From the NCBI GenBank assembly GCA_900298995.1, contig OMIC01000039.1, forward strand, positions 62,001 through 126,000: a stretch of 64,000 nucleotides of DNA. The letters run 5' to 3'. How positions within the stretch are numbered: position 1 is the first letter of the stretch; the number at the start of each line of letters is the position of its first letter. The position numbers and the translations under genes are program-made. The notes under the pieces are model-generated. The model saw only the letters and a list, made by a program, of their open reading frames with translations. It was not told the origin of the DNA and did not search any database. This document shows, piece by piece, positions 15,196 to 23,655 of the stretch. Source of the DNA: Hyphomicrobiaceae bacterium (GTDB taxonomy: Bacteria > Pseudomonadota > Alphaproteobacteria > Rhizobiales > Aestuariivirgaceae).

Positions 15196-16074
15196 ATGGC
15201 TGTCTCCCAGAACCTCCGCGGCATTGGCGCCGTTCTCATCGCCACGGCGTCTTTCGTCGCCAATGACACCTGCATGAAGCTGGCGATGTCGGATGCGCCG
15301 CCCTTTCAGGTTCTGGTCATGCGCGGCATCGCGGCCTGCCTGTGGTGCCTGCCGGTGATCTATGCCATGGGCCTGATCCGTGAACTGCCCAAGGCCTTTC
15401 ATCCCTGGGTCACGCTGCGCTCGCTGAGCGAGGTCTTCGCCATCCTGAGCTTCGTCATGGCGCTGAGCCAGATGCCGATCGCCGATGTCACCGCCATTGC
15501 CCAGATCGCGCCGCTGGTGGTGCTGCTCGGCATGTGGCTCTTCTTCGGCGAGCGCGTGGACTCGCTGCGGCTGGCCCTCGTGGGGCTCGGCATCACCGGC
15601 GCCATGCTGGTTGCCCAGCCCGGCGGCAGCGCGGCCTCGCCCTTCGCGATCTTCGGCTTCTTCACGGCGGTCGGCGCGGCCTTCCGTGACATTCTCTCGC
15701 GCAAGGTGCCGCCGCGCACGCCCGCGCTGATGGTCACCTTCTCGACGCTGCTCATCGTCATGCTGAGCGCGCTTGCCGTGTCACTGCTGTTCGAGACCCA
15801 GGTCATGCCCACCTGGCGGCACGGCTGGCTGATGCTGGTGGCCGGCTTCTTCCTGATGTGCGGCCACTCCTTCGTGTTCATGGCCTATACCATGGCGCCC
15901 GCCCGGGTGGTGGCGCCCTTCAGCTACTCGCTGATGATCTGGGCGGGTCTGTCGGGGGTCCTCGTGTTCCAGCAGGTGCCCAATGCGCTGGCGCTCGGCG
16001 GCATGGCGCTGATCATGGCGGCGGGGCTCGCCGTGGTGCTTCTTGAGGGTCGCGCCCCGAGGGCGGCGCCCTGA
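15196..16074 (+). CDS. EamA-family (DMT superfamily) transporter
   Basis: A 292-residue integral membrane protein of about ten predicted helices, made of two EamA repeats (roughly residues 10-140 and 155-288), as in drug/metabolite exporters. Its substrate cannot be read from sequence. It ends in a TGATG overlap with the glutamine amidotransferase gene, so the two are probably co-transcribed. It may export a product handled by that enzyme, but this is conjecture. Confidence 0.9.
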   Translation: MAVSQNLRGIGAVLIATASFVANDTCMKLAMSDAPPFQVLVMRGIAACLWCLPVIYAMGLIRELPKAFHPWVTLRSLSEVFAILSFVMALSQMPIADVTAIAQIAPLVVLLGMWLFFGERVDSLRLALVGLGITGAMLVAQPGGSAASPFAIFGFFTAVGAAFRDILSRKVPPRTPALMVTFSTLLIVMLSALAVSLLFETQVMPTWRHGWLMLVAGFFLMCGHSFVFMAYTMAPARVVAPFSYSLMIWAGLSGVLVFQQVPNALALGGMALIMAAGLAVVLLEGRAPRAAP

Positions 16075-16775
16075 TGCGCGACGTCCTGATCATTCTCCAC
16101 TCCGAGGCCTCGACGCCGGGCCGTGTCGGCCGCATGCTTCAGGAAAAAGGCTATCGGCTCGACATCCGCCGCCCCTGCCTTGGCGAGGATCTGCCGCGCT
16201 CCATGTCGCACCATGCCGCCGCCGTGATCTTCGGTGGCCCGATGAGCGCCAATGATTCCGATGACTGGATCAGGAGCGAAATCGACTGGATCGGTGTGCC
16301 GCTGAAGGAGAGGAAACCCTTCCTCGGCATCTGCCTCGGCGCGCAGATGCTCTCGAAGCATCTGGGCGGCATGGTTGCGCCCCATGCCGAAGGGCTGGTC
16401 GAGATCGGCTACTATCCGCTCACGCCGACGCCCGAGGGTCATGCGCTCGGACCCTGGCCGGACCAGGTCTATCACTGGCACCGCGAGGGGCTGAGCCTGC
16501 CACGCGGGGCCAGCCATCTGGCGAGCAGCCCGTTCTTCGAGACCCAGGCCTTCCGTTGCGAGGCCAATGCCTTCGGCCTGCAGTTCCACCCCGAGGTCAC
16601 GCGCCTCACCATGCATCGCTGGGGCGTGCTCGGCGCCCACCGCTTCGTGCTGCCCAATGCGCAGGATTCGCGCGCCCATCTCGAGGCCAATCTCCTGCAT
16701 GACGGCGCGGTCAAGGACTGGCTCGCCCGCTTCCTCGCGCAATGGCTCGGGCCGCCGCCCAATGTGCCGGGCTGA
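16074..16775 (+). CDS. class I glutamine amidotransferase-like protein
   Basis: A 233-residue stand-alone GATase domain. The oxyanion loop GGPMSAND, the nucleophile elbow GICLGAQ with its cysteine, and the catalytic QFHPEV histidine-glutamate are all intact. It resembles the GuaA-like amidotransferases annotated as GMP synthase glutaminase homologues, but it lacks the synthetase domain. It may be a gamma-glutamyl hydrolase-type or amidating partner. It overlaps the DMT transporter stop by four bases and is followed by a strong terminator, so this pair forms a complete operon. Confidence 0.85.
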   Translation: MRDVLIILHSEASTPGRVGRMLQEKGYRLDIRRPCLGEDLPRSMSHHAAAVIFGGPMSANDSDDWIRSEIDWIGVPLKERKPFLGICLGAQMLSKHLGGMVAPHAEGLVEIGYYPLTPTPEGHALGPWPDQVYHWHREGLSLPRGASHLASSPFFETQAFRCEANAFGLQFHPEVTRLTMHRWGVLGAHRFVLPNAQDSRAHLEANLLHDGAVKDWLARFLAQWLGPPPNVPG

Positions 16776-16929
16776 GACGCCGGTAACGGCTTCTTAAGTC
16801 TTTTGGCAGGCTCTGGAAACTCTTTGGAAACCCTGATGCGCCATGATGCAGTCATGGCCAGCACACCCGGAGCGGGGGCAGCGCCAGGGCGACCCGGGAT
16901 CATGTACTGCGTACCCGGTCTCCAGTTTC

Positions 16930-16963
16930 GCGGGGGGCTTTCCAGAAAGGCTCCCCGCTTTTT
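16930..16963 (+). terminator. rho-independent terminator upstream of the exonuclease gene
   Basis: GCGGGG...CCCCGC forms the outer stem with an inner GGCTTT/AAAGGCT pairing, followed by five T residues. It lies between the glutamine amidotransferase and the exonuclease. This argues against the extended exonuclease ORF start at 16843, since the terminator would fall within it. Confidence 0.75.
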
Positions 16964-17022
16964 CTGTGCCGGCCACGCCGCCGCTTGCGAAACCCGGCGC
17001 CGCATCCGACATTGGCCACGCG

Positions 17023-18036
17023 ATGGCGTCTTCCTCTAACTTTCAAAGCTGGCTCCGGCCTGACCAGTCCGGTCTCTACTGCGAGCCCGGCGGCTTTCAC
17101 ATCGACCCGTCGCGGCCGGTGAGCCGGGCGGTCATCACCCATGGCCATTCCGATCATGCGCGGCCGGGTCACGATGCCATTCTCGCCACCGCCGACACCT
17201 TGGCCCTCATGCGCCTCAGGCTCGGCGCGGGATGCTTCGGGCAGGGCCAGGCTCTGGCCTATGGCGAGACGCTCCGGCTGGGCGAGGTCAGCCTGCGGCT
17301 GGCGCCGGCCGGGCATATTCTCGGCTCGGCGCAGGTGGTCATCGACTACCGCGGCCAGCGTGCGGTGATCTCGGGCGACTACAAGCGCCGCGCCGATCCC
17401 ACCTGCGAGGCTTTCGAGCCTGTGCCCTGCGACCTGTTCGTGACCGAGGCCACCTTCGGCCTGCCCGTCTACCGCCACGAGCCGGACCATGGCGAGGTGG
17501 CGAAGCTTCTCGCCTCGCTTGCCGATTTTCCGGGCCGCACCCACCAGATCGGCGTCTATGGCCTCGGCAAGTGCCAGCGCCTCATCGCGCTGTTGCGCCA
17601 GCAGGGCTATGATCGCCCCGTCTATCTCCATGGTGCGCTGCGCAGCATGAGCGATTATTACGCCGGGCGCGGCATCGCGCTGGGCGACATGCCTGCGGTT
17701 GCCGATGCGCCGGGCAAGCTCGCGGGCGAGATCGTGCTCTCGCCGCCCTCGGCGCTGGGCGACCGCTGGTCGCGGCGCTTTGCCGAGCCGCTCAATGGTT
17801 TTGCCTCCGGCTGGATGCGCATCCGTGGCCGCGTGCGCCAGCGCGGCGTCGAACTGCCGCTGATCATCTCCGATCACGCCGACTGGCCGGAACTCATCGC
17901 AACCATCGCGGAGACCGGCGCGGGCGAGGTCTGGGTCACCCATGGCCGCGAGGATGCGCTGGTGCATGAGCTGGGCAAGCGCTCCATCACGGCGCGCGCA
18001 CTGCGCCTCGTGGGCCGCGAGGACGACGCCGAATGA
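17023..18036 (+). CDS. ligase-associated DNA exonuclease (metallo-beta-lactamase fold)
   Basis: A 337-residue nuclease of the beta-CASP/Artemis-like type that is found next to a bacterial ATP-dependent DNA ligase. Seen: GLYCEPGGFHIDP opening, the metal motif ITHGHSDHARPGH, HILGSAQVV, ISGDYKRR and ISDHADWPEL blocks. The ORF track runs 60 codons further upstream through a terminator. The family start matches MASSSNFQSWLRPDQ at 17023. The stop overlaps the ligase ATG. The family is thought to process DNA ends for the partner ligase. The usual helicase and phosphoesterase partners are not adjacent. Confidence 0.9.
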   Translation: MASSSNFQSWLRPDQSGLYCEPGGFHIDPSRPVSRAVITHGHSDHARPGHDAILATADTLALMRLRLGAGCFGQGQALAYGETLRLGEVSLRLAPAGHILGSAQVVIDYRGQRAVISGDYKRRADPTCEAFEPVPCDLFVTEATFGLPVYRHEPDHGEVAKLLASLADFPGRTHQIGVYGLGKCQRLIALLRQQGYDRPVYLHGALRSMSDYYAGRGIALGDMPAVADAPGKLAGEIVLSPPSALGDRWSRRFAEPLNGFASGWMRIRGRVRQRGVELPLIISDHADWPELIATIAETGAGEVWVTHGREDALVHELGKRSITARALRLVGREDDAE

Positions 18037-19610
18037 AAGCCTTCGCGGATCTTCTCGACCGGCTCACCTACACGCCCGCACGCACGGGCAAGCTGATGCT
18101 GATGCGCAACTATTTCCGCACCGCGCCGGACCCCTGCCGCGGCCATGCGCTGGCAGCCCTCAGCGACGGCCTGGCGCTCGGCTTTCCGCTGCGCCGCGTG
18201 CTGGCGGGCATCGGCGAGCGCCGCTTCGATCCCGAACTCTTCCGCCTGTCGCGCGCCGATGTCGGCGACACGGCGGAGACCGTGGCGCTGATCTGGCCCG
18301 GGACCGGCGCGCCGGGCGCGGCCCCGGCGCTCTCCGACATCGTGGGCACCCTCGCCGCGGCCGCGCCTGCCGACCATCCGGCGCTCCTCACCGGCTGGCT
18401 CGACAGTCTCGACGCCACGGGCCGCTGGGCGCTGCTCAAGTTTCTGGGCGGCGCGCCGCGCGTCGGCGTGTCGGCGCGACTCGCCAAGCAGGCGGTGGCG
18501 GATGCCTTCGGCGCCAGCATCGATGACATCGAGGAGATCTGGCACGGGCTGCAGCCGCCCTATGCCGGGCTCTTCGACTGGCTCGAGGGCAGGGCGGCGC
18601 GCCCGGCGCTCTCCGCCAGTCCGGTGTTCCGGCCGCTGATGCTGGCCCATCCGCTCGAGGTGCAGGACTGGGATCGGCTCGAGATCGACGACTTCGCCGT
18701 TGAATGGAAATGGGATGGTATCCGCGTCCAGCTCGCCGCGCGCGGCGGCCTCACGAAGCTCTTCTCGCGCACCGGCGACGACATCGGCCACAGCTTCCCT
18801 GAACTCTGCGCGCCAGAGGGCGTCGATGCGGTGCTGGATGGCGAACTGCTCATCATGCGCGATGGCGAGGTTCAGCCCTTCGCCGCGCTTCAGCAACGGC
18901 TCAACCGCAAGAGCGTGACGCGCGCGCTCATGGCGCGCCATCCCGCCCATCTCCGCCTCTATGACGCGCTGGAGATTGCAGGCGAGGATCTGCGCGGCCT
19001 GTCCTTCGAGGAGCGACGGGCGCGCCTCGAGGCCTGGCACCGCGACCATGCGCCGCCCTTCACCGATCTGTCGGAGCGCCTGCGCTTCGCCGACAAGGCC
19101 GGGCTGCGCGCCGCCTGGGAGCAGACGCGCGCCGCGGCCATCGAGGGCCTCATGCTCAAGCGCCGGTCAAGCCCCTATCTCGCGGGCCGCCCGAAGGGCC
19201 ACTGGTTCAAGTGGAAGCGCGCCGCGCTCACCGCCGATTGCGTGCTGCTCTATGCCCAGAAGGGCGCGGGCAAGCGCGCCTCGTTCTATTCCGACTACAC
19301 ATTCGGAGCCTGGAGCGGGCCGGAGGGCGCGCCCGTGCTCGTTCCCGTCGGCAAGGCCTATTCCGGCTTCACCGACCGCGAGCTTGCCGAACTCGACCGC
19401 TTCATCCGCGCCAACACCGTCGAGCGCTACGGCCCGGTGCGCGCCGTGGCGCCAAAGCTCGTGCTCGAAGTCGCCTTCGACGCCATCCAGCCCTCGGCGC
19501 GGCACAAGTCGGGCATCGCCATGCGCTTCCCGCGCATCGCCCGCATCCGCTGGGACAAGCCGGCGGAAGAGGCCGACAGGCTCGAGACGCTGAAGGCGAT
19601 GATCGGCTGA
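18033..19610 (+). CDS. ATP-dependent DNA ligase
   Basis: Seals nicks using ATP, probably in repair with the upstream exonuclease. The 525-residue protein has the N-terminal DNA-binding domain (about 1-190), the adenylation domain with the nucleophile lysine in EWKWDGIRVQ (K226) and the LDGEL and EGLMLKRR motifs, then the OB-fold tail with WFKWKR. There is no LigD-type nuclease or primase domain. It overlaps the exonuclease gene by four bases, indicating translational coupling. It is distinct from the essential NAD-dependent LigA, which is not in this window. Confidence 0.93.
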   Translation: MKAFADLLDRLTYTPARTGKLMLMRNYFRTAPDPCRGHALAALSDGLALGFPLRRVLAGIGERRFDPELFRLSRADVGDTAETVALIWPGTGAPGAAPALSDIVGTLAAAAPADHPALLTGWLDSLDATGRWALLKFLGGAPRVGVSARLAKQAVADAFGASIDDIEEIWHGLQPPYAGLFDWLEGRAARPALSASPVFRPLMLAHPLEVQDWDRLEIDDFAVEWKWDGIRVQLAARGGLTKLFSRTGDDIGHSFPELCAPEGVDAVLDGELLIMRDGEVQPFAALQQRLNRKSVTRALMARHPAHLRLYDALEIAGEDLRGLSFEERRARLEAWHRDHAPPFTDLSERLRFADKAGLRAAWEQTRAAAIEGLMLKRRSSPYLAGRPKGHWFKWKRAALTADCVLLYAQKGAGKRASFYSDYTFGAWSGPEGAPVLVPVGKAYSGFTDRELAELDRFIRANTVERYGPVRAVAPKLVLEVAFDAIQPSARHKSGIAMRFPRIARIRWDKPAEEADRLETLKAMIG

Positions 19611-19617
19611 GGTCTTG

Positions 19618-20523
19618 TCAGGCGAGAACCGCCCGCGGCATGCGGCAGGCTACCGAATAGGCCGGGTTGAACACATTGGCGACATCATAGCGCACCTGCT
19701 GGCCCATCACATGGCTGGCGGTCACCGCATCGAGGCCATGAGCGGCGATCAGCCAGTCGAGCATCTCGGTGGTGGCGTGCTGCAGCGCCTGGTCCAGCGG
19801 CCGGGCATTGCCGATGGTGAAGATCTCGTGCGCCGTCCGCCCGCGCGGCCAGCCGATCTTCTCGCCCTTCATCACGGTCAGGCTGAAGGTCACCTCCGCG
19901 GCGGTTTCGATGCCGGTGCCCACGATCTCGCCATCGCCCTGACGGGCATGAACATCCCCGAGGAAGAACAGCGCGCCCGGCACGGCCACCGGGAACATCA
20001 TCTCCACGCCTGCGGCGATGCGGCGGTAGTCCATGTTGCCGCCATGCCGACCGCTGGTCGCGGTCGAGATCGCCTGTCCGAGATCAGGCGCCACGCCGAG
20101 GCAGCCGATCATCGGCTCCACCGCCACCGACCAGTCCGCAAGTGCGGGCGGCGGCGCGGCGAGCCGTGCGCGGCCGGCTGCGGCATCGATCAGCCACTCC
20201 GTCTTGCGCCGCTCGGGAAGGCGGGCGAGGGCCTGCGGGTCCATCACGGTGGGGCTCAGCACGTCATAGGTCCAGCCGGTGGCGCGGGTCATGCGGATCT
20301 CGTGAATGCTCACCAGCAGCGCGTCGCCGGGTTCGGCGCCGGTCACGAAGAACGGGCCGGTCATCGGGTTGGGCCGCACCGCGCGCTGTGTGCCCATGTG
20401 GTCGAAGCCATGGGCATCGACCGTCGCCGCCGCCACCGTGTCGCCGCTGGGGATGGTGAGGACGGGCGGATGGCTGCCGATGCTGTTCCAGAACTGGCCG
20501 GGCGCGAAGCGGCGGATGCTCAT
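19618..20523 (-). CDS. acetamidase/formamidase family amidohydrolase
   Basis: Hydrolyses short amides (formamide, acetamide) to ammonia and the acid. The 301-residue product matches the FmdA_AmdA fold: GFDHMGTQRAV and FVTGAEPGDAL early blocks, GVAPDLG, the RHGGNMDYR metal/substrate block, and FFLGDVHARQGDGE. The ORF track adds 82 codons upstream that belong to the overlapping regulator gene. The true start MSIRRFAPGQFW overlaps that gene's stop (ATGA). Co-translation with a cobalamin-binding regulator is unusual and suggests that amide use is under its control or shares its promoter. Confidence 0.85.
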   Translation of the reverse strand: MSIRRFAPGQFWNSIGSHPPVLTIPSGDTVAAATVDAHGFDHMGTQRAVRPNPMTGPFFVTGAEPGDALLVSIHEIRMTRATGWTYDVLSPTVMDPQALARLPERRKTEWLIDAAAGRARLAAPPPALADWSVAVEPMIGCLGVAPDLGQAISTATSGRHGGNMDYRRIAAGVEMMFPVAVPGALFFLGDVHARQGDGEIVGTGIETAAEVTFSLTVMKGEKIGWPRGRTAHEIFTIGNARPLDQALQHATTEMLDWLIAAHGLDAVTASHVMGQQVRYDVANVFNPAYSVACRMPRAVLA

Positions 20524-21401
20524 GGCGCGGAGGCCGCGAGGCTTTCGGCCAGAAGTTTCTTGGCGAGGATCACCGTGGCGGGACCATTGGCGGCGGTGCC
20601 GTCGGCGCCCAGTTCCTCCACCCATTGCGGATTTCGGGTGATGGCGGAGCCTCCGAGCATGATGCCGACCTTGCGGTTGACCGAGACCGCCCGCACGCGT
20701 GCGATGGCGTCGGCAAGCTGGCCGCGGTGGATGTCCGAATTGACCGAGAAGCCCACGACCCCGAACCATTCCTGCGCCGCGATCTCGGCGGCTTCCTCCA
20801 TGCGCTGGGTGGCGCAGGTCCAGACATGCCAGCCCGCCGCGCGCAGGAACTTCTGCACGATGGAGCTGCCGAAACTGTGCTGCTCGCCGGGCGCGCAGGC
20901 CAGCAGCACGCGGCGCTTCTCGTCATAGGCGGCGATCCCGCCCAGTCCCTCGAAGGCATGCACCAGGCGCTGCAGCCGCGCCATGCCGAGCGTCACGTCC
21001 ACGAAGTCGATCCTGTCCTCTTCCCAGAGTTCGCCGAGACGGCGCGCGGTGGGCTCCAGCAGCTCGGCATGCAGGTCGTCGAGCGTCACGCCGCCGTCGC
21101 GCAGGCCCAGCATATAGTCCGCGGCGGCCTCGTGCCGGGGGCCGAGCACCAGGCTGGCGAGTTCGGCGATCTCGGCGCTGCGCGGCGCCGCGGAGGGTGC
21201 CGCCTGGGTGTGCAGCACCATGAGGCGCGGCATGACATGATCGGCGATGATGCCGCTGAGCCTGGTGTAGCGGATGTCCGGCCGGTCGATCTCGAGGGTG
21301 AGCGGCGGCAGGAATCCGCTCTCGGCGCCGGAACCGCCTGTCGGCTCCCCGCTGGGTAGTCCGCGGCCTACGCCGCCGGATTGATCCCGGTCGTCTGCCA
21401 T
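20520..21401 (-). CDS. cobalamin-binding regulator, PpaA/AerR-like
   Basis: A 293-residue protein with a B12-binding helical module (about 75-150: RRLGELWEEDRIDFVDVTLGMARLQ) followed by a Rossmann B12 domain (about 163-285). The canonical DxHxxG cobalamin motif is absent. Instead there is PGEQHSFG (H175), as I recall in the PpaA/AerR group, which binds B12 or heme and modulates the photosynthesis repressor PpsR/CrtJ. Residues 1-40 are Gly/Ser-rich and probably disordered. Upstream is a perfect TGTC-N10-GACA palindrome, the PpsR/CrtJ consensus. It is the first gene of an operon with the formamidase. A photosynthesis role is not implied by its neighbours. Confidence 0.75.
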   Translation of the reverse strand: MADDRDQSGGVGRGLPSGEPTGGSGAESGFLPPLTLEIDRPDIRYTRLSGIIADHVMPRLMVLHTQAAPSAAPRSAEIAELASLVLGPRHEAAADYMLGLRDGGVTLDDLHAELLEPTARRLGELWEEDRIDFVDVTLGMARLQRLVHAFEGLGGIAAYDEKRRVLLACAPGEQHSFGSSIVQKFLRAAGWHVWTCATQRMEEAAEIAAQEWFGVVGFSVNSDIHRGQLADAIARVRAVSVNRKVGIMLGGSAITRNPQWVEELGADGTAANGPATVILAKKLLAESLAASAP

Positions 21402-21450
21402 CCCCCCATCCAGTCCGTGTGCCAGTCGTTTTCTGCTGGCCGGTTCTTCT

Positions 21451-21474
21451 GAGTGTCAATGATACGTGACACTC
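21451..21474. promoter_or_regulatory. palindromic operator matching the PpsR/CrtJ consensus
   Basis: GAGTGTCA-ATGATACG-TGACACTC is an eight-base perfect inverted repeat with an eight-base spacer. Read as TGTC-N10-GACA (21454-21471), it fits the TGT-N12-ACA recognition rule of PpsR/CrtJ exactly. It lies between the divergent B12 regulator (50 bases from its start) and the copper amine oxidase (104 bases), so it could control both. Confidence 0.7.
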
Positions 21475-21577
21475 TCCGGGCACGCAATCGGCCATTTTGC
21501 GGTGCAGCGGCGTTGCGTCTGCTTATGTCCAGGTTGCAGAGCGTGCTACATCGTCCGGCCATCAGGAGACCTTGCCC

Positions 21578-23455
21578 ATGACCAGCCACCCGCTCGACCC
21601 GCTCACCCAGGATGAAATCGCCCGCGTCCGGGACATCGTGCGCCGCGACGGCGGATTGAGTGCCGCCGCCTGGTTCGAGACCATCGCGCTCGAGGAACCC
21701 GCCAAGCAGGAGCTAGTGTCCGGCACGGCGCGGCGCGCGGCCTTCGTGTGCTGCTACGACCCCGCCTCGGGCGAGACCTGGGAGGGCGTCCTCGATCTCG
21801 CGGCGGGCCAGTTCCGCCGCTGGGCGGTGGCCAGGGGCATGCATGCGCGCATCGTCGCGGATGAATTCGCAGCGGGCGGTGAGGCGGCCAAAAGGGACCC
21901 GCGCTTCATCGCGGCCTGCGCCCGGCGCGGCATCACCGACCTCGACAGCGTGCTGGTCGAGGCCTGGGCGGCGGGCTATTTCGGCATTCCCGAGGAGGAG
22001 GGCCAGCGCATCGCCTATGGCCATTGCTGGGTGCGCAATGCCTCCGGCGACAATCCCTATGCGCGGCCCATCGCCAATCTCCATCCGGTCATCGACCTGC
22101 GCCGCATGGAGGTGATCCGGGTTGACGATTTCGGAATCGTGCCGCTGCCCCCCGACAGCGCCGACATCATCCAGCCCGTCACCCGCACGGACCTGAAGCC
22201 GCTCGAGATCACCCAGCCCGAAGGCCCGAGCTTCACGGTCGATGGCCATGCGGTGCGCTGGCAGAACTGGCACATCCGCGTCGGCTTCCATGTGCGCGAC
22301 GGGCTGATCTTTCATGAGATCGGCTATGAGGACAAGGGCCGCATCCGCCCCATCATGCACCGCGCCTCCATGGCCGAGATGGTCGTGCCCTATGGCGATC
22401 CCACCGGCGGCAACTACCGTCGCAATGCTTTCGACACCGGGGAATATGGCGTCGGCCAGTTTCTCGACTCGCTCACGCTGGGCTGCGACTGTCTTGGCCT
22501 CATCCACTACTTCGACGGCTGGAGCCATGACTGGCAGGGCAACCCGAAGCTCATCAAGAACGCCATCTGCATGCATGAGGAGGATTTCGGCACGCTGTGG
22601 AAATTCACCAACTGGCTCACCGGCCAGGTGACGGTGAAGCGCTCGCGGCGGCTGGTCATCTCGTCGGTTTCGACCATCGGAAATTATGTCTACGGCTTCT
22701 TCTGGTATTTCTATCAGGACGGCACCATCGGCGTCGAGGTGAAGGCCACTGGCATTCCCTTCGCCTCGGCCCTGCCGGTGGGCGAGAAGCCGGCCTATGG
22801 CGCGCTCATGGCGCCGGGCATCGCGGCGCATGTGCACCAGCATGTCTTCTGCTACCGCTTCGACATGGCGGTGGACGGGCCCCGCAACAGCGTGAAGGAG
22901 GTGAGCTTCTCCGCCCTGCCCATGGGCGAGGCCAACCCGCATGGCAACGCCATCGGCATTTCCGAAACGCTGCTGGCAAGCGAGGCCGGCGCCTGCCGCG
23001 ACATCGATCTTGCCGCCCAGCGGTACTGGAAGGTGGTGAACCCCAATGTCGTCAACGCGCTGGGCGAGCATCCGGGCTACAAGCTGGTGCCGGGCGTCAA
23101 CGCCTTTCCCTATCAGCACCCGGACTCGCATGTCGGGCGCCGCGCGGGCTTCATGTATCACCATTTCTGGGCCACGCCCTTCGCGGCCGACGAGCTCTAT
23201 CCGGCAGGGACCTATCCCAACCAGCACAAGGGCGGCGACGGCCTGCCTGCCTGGACCGCGCGCGACCGCGCGCTCGTCAACGAGAATGTCGTGGTCTGGT
23301 ATGTGATGAACTACCACCACATGCCCCGCCCCGAGGACTGGCCGGTGCAGCCCTGCGTCTATGCCAATTTCCACTGGATGCCGGTGGGCTTCTTCGACGC
23401 CAATCCGGCGCTCGACGTGCCGTCGCCCAAGTCGAAATCGAGCTGTTGCTGCTGA
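21578..23455 (+). CDS. copper-containing primary-amine oxidase
   Basis: Oxidises primary amines to aldehydes with release of ammonia and peroxide, using copper and a topaquinone made from a tyrosine. Of 625 residues, D2/D3 domains come first, then the catalytic domain with the base aspartate in NAFDTGEYG, the cofactor tyrosine in TIGNYVYG (Y370), copper histidines in HVHQHVFCYRFD and a late YHHFWATPF. The residue after the cofactor tyrosine is Val371, where the family has Asp or Glu. No signal peptide is evident, so it is probably cytoplasmic. I use ATG 21578 with AGGAGA upstream, not the 27-codon-longer ORF. The C terminus ends in SSCCC. Confidence 0.9.
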   Translation: MTSHPLDPLTQDEIARVRDIVRRDGGLSAAAWFETIALEEPAKQELVSGTARRAAFVCCYDPASGETWEGVLDLAAGQFRRWAVARGMHARIVADEFAAGGEAAKRDPRFIAACARRGITDLDSVLVEAWAAGYFGIPEEEGQRIAYGHCWVRNASGDNPYARPIANLHPVIDLRRMEVIRVDDFGIVPLPPDSADIIQPVTRTDLKPLEITQPEGPSFTVDGHAVRWQNWHIRVGFHVRDGLIFHEIGYEDKGRIRPIMHRASMAEMVVPYGDPTGGNYRRNAFDTGEYGVGQFLDSLTLGCDCLGLIHYFDGWSHDWQGNPKLIKNAICMHEEDFGTLWKFTNWLTGQVTVKRSRRLVISSVSTIGNYVYGFFWYFYQDGTIGVEVKATGIPFASALPVGEKPAYGALMAPGIAAHVHQHVFCYRFDMAVDGPRNSVKEVSFSALPMGEANPHGNAIGISETLLASEAGACRDIDLAAQRYWKVVNPNVVNALGEHPGYKLVPGVNAFPYQHPDSHVGRRAGFMYHHFWATPFAADELYPAGTYPNQHKGGDGLPAWTARDRALVNENVVVWYVMNYHHMPRPEDWPVQPCVYANFHWMPVGFFDANPALDVPSPKSKSSCCC

Positions 23456-23471
23456 GGATTGCCGAAAGACC

Positions 23472-23547
23472 TGGTGGAGCGAAGGGGGATCGAACCCCTG
23501 ACCTCGGCATTGCGAACGCCGCGCTCTCCCAACTGAGCTACCGCCCC
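23472..23547 (-). tRNA. tRNA-Ala (anticodon CGC)
   Basis: A full 76-base cloverleaf on the minus strand: acceptor GGGGCGG/TCGCTCC, D stem GCTC/GAGC, anticodon loop TTCGCAA (anticodon CGC), T arm AGGGG-TTCGATC-CCCCT, A73 and an encoded CCA. The third acceptor pair is G-U, the alanine identity element, confirming the amino acid. Confidence 0.97.
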
Positions 23548-23655
23548 GGTCCACAGGTGAGCGGCTTCTAATCCCTGCCCAGGCGAGCGTCAAGCTTGCT
23601 TGGGCGGCGCGGCGCGCCTACATGCGGGAGGCGAACAAGCGAAAGGCTGGCTGCC

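Noticed and set aside
16843-17022. 60 extra codons ahead of the exonuclease
   Set aside because: A rho-independent terminator lies in this stretch and the family starts at MASSSNFQSW.
21713-23593. 626-codon frame antisense to the copper amine oxidase
   Set aside because: A shadow of the amine oxidase; it also runs across the tRNA-Ala gene.
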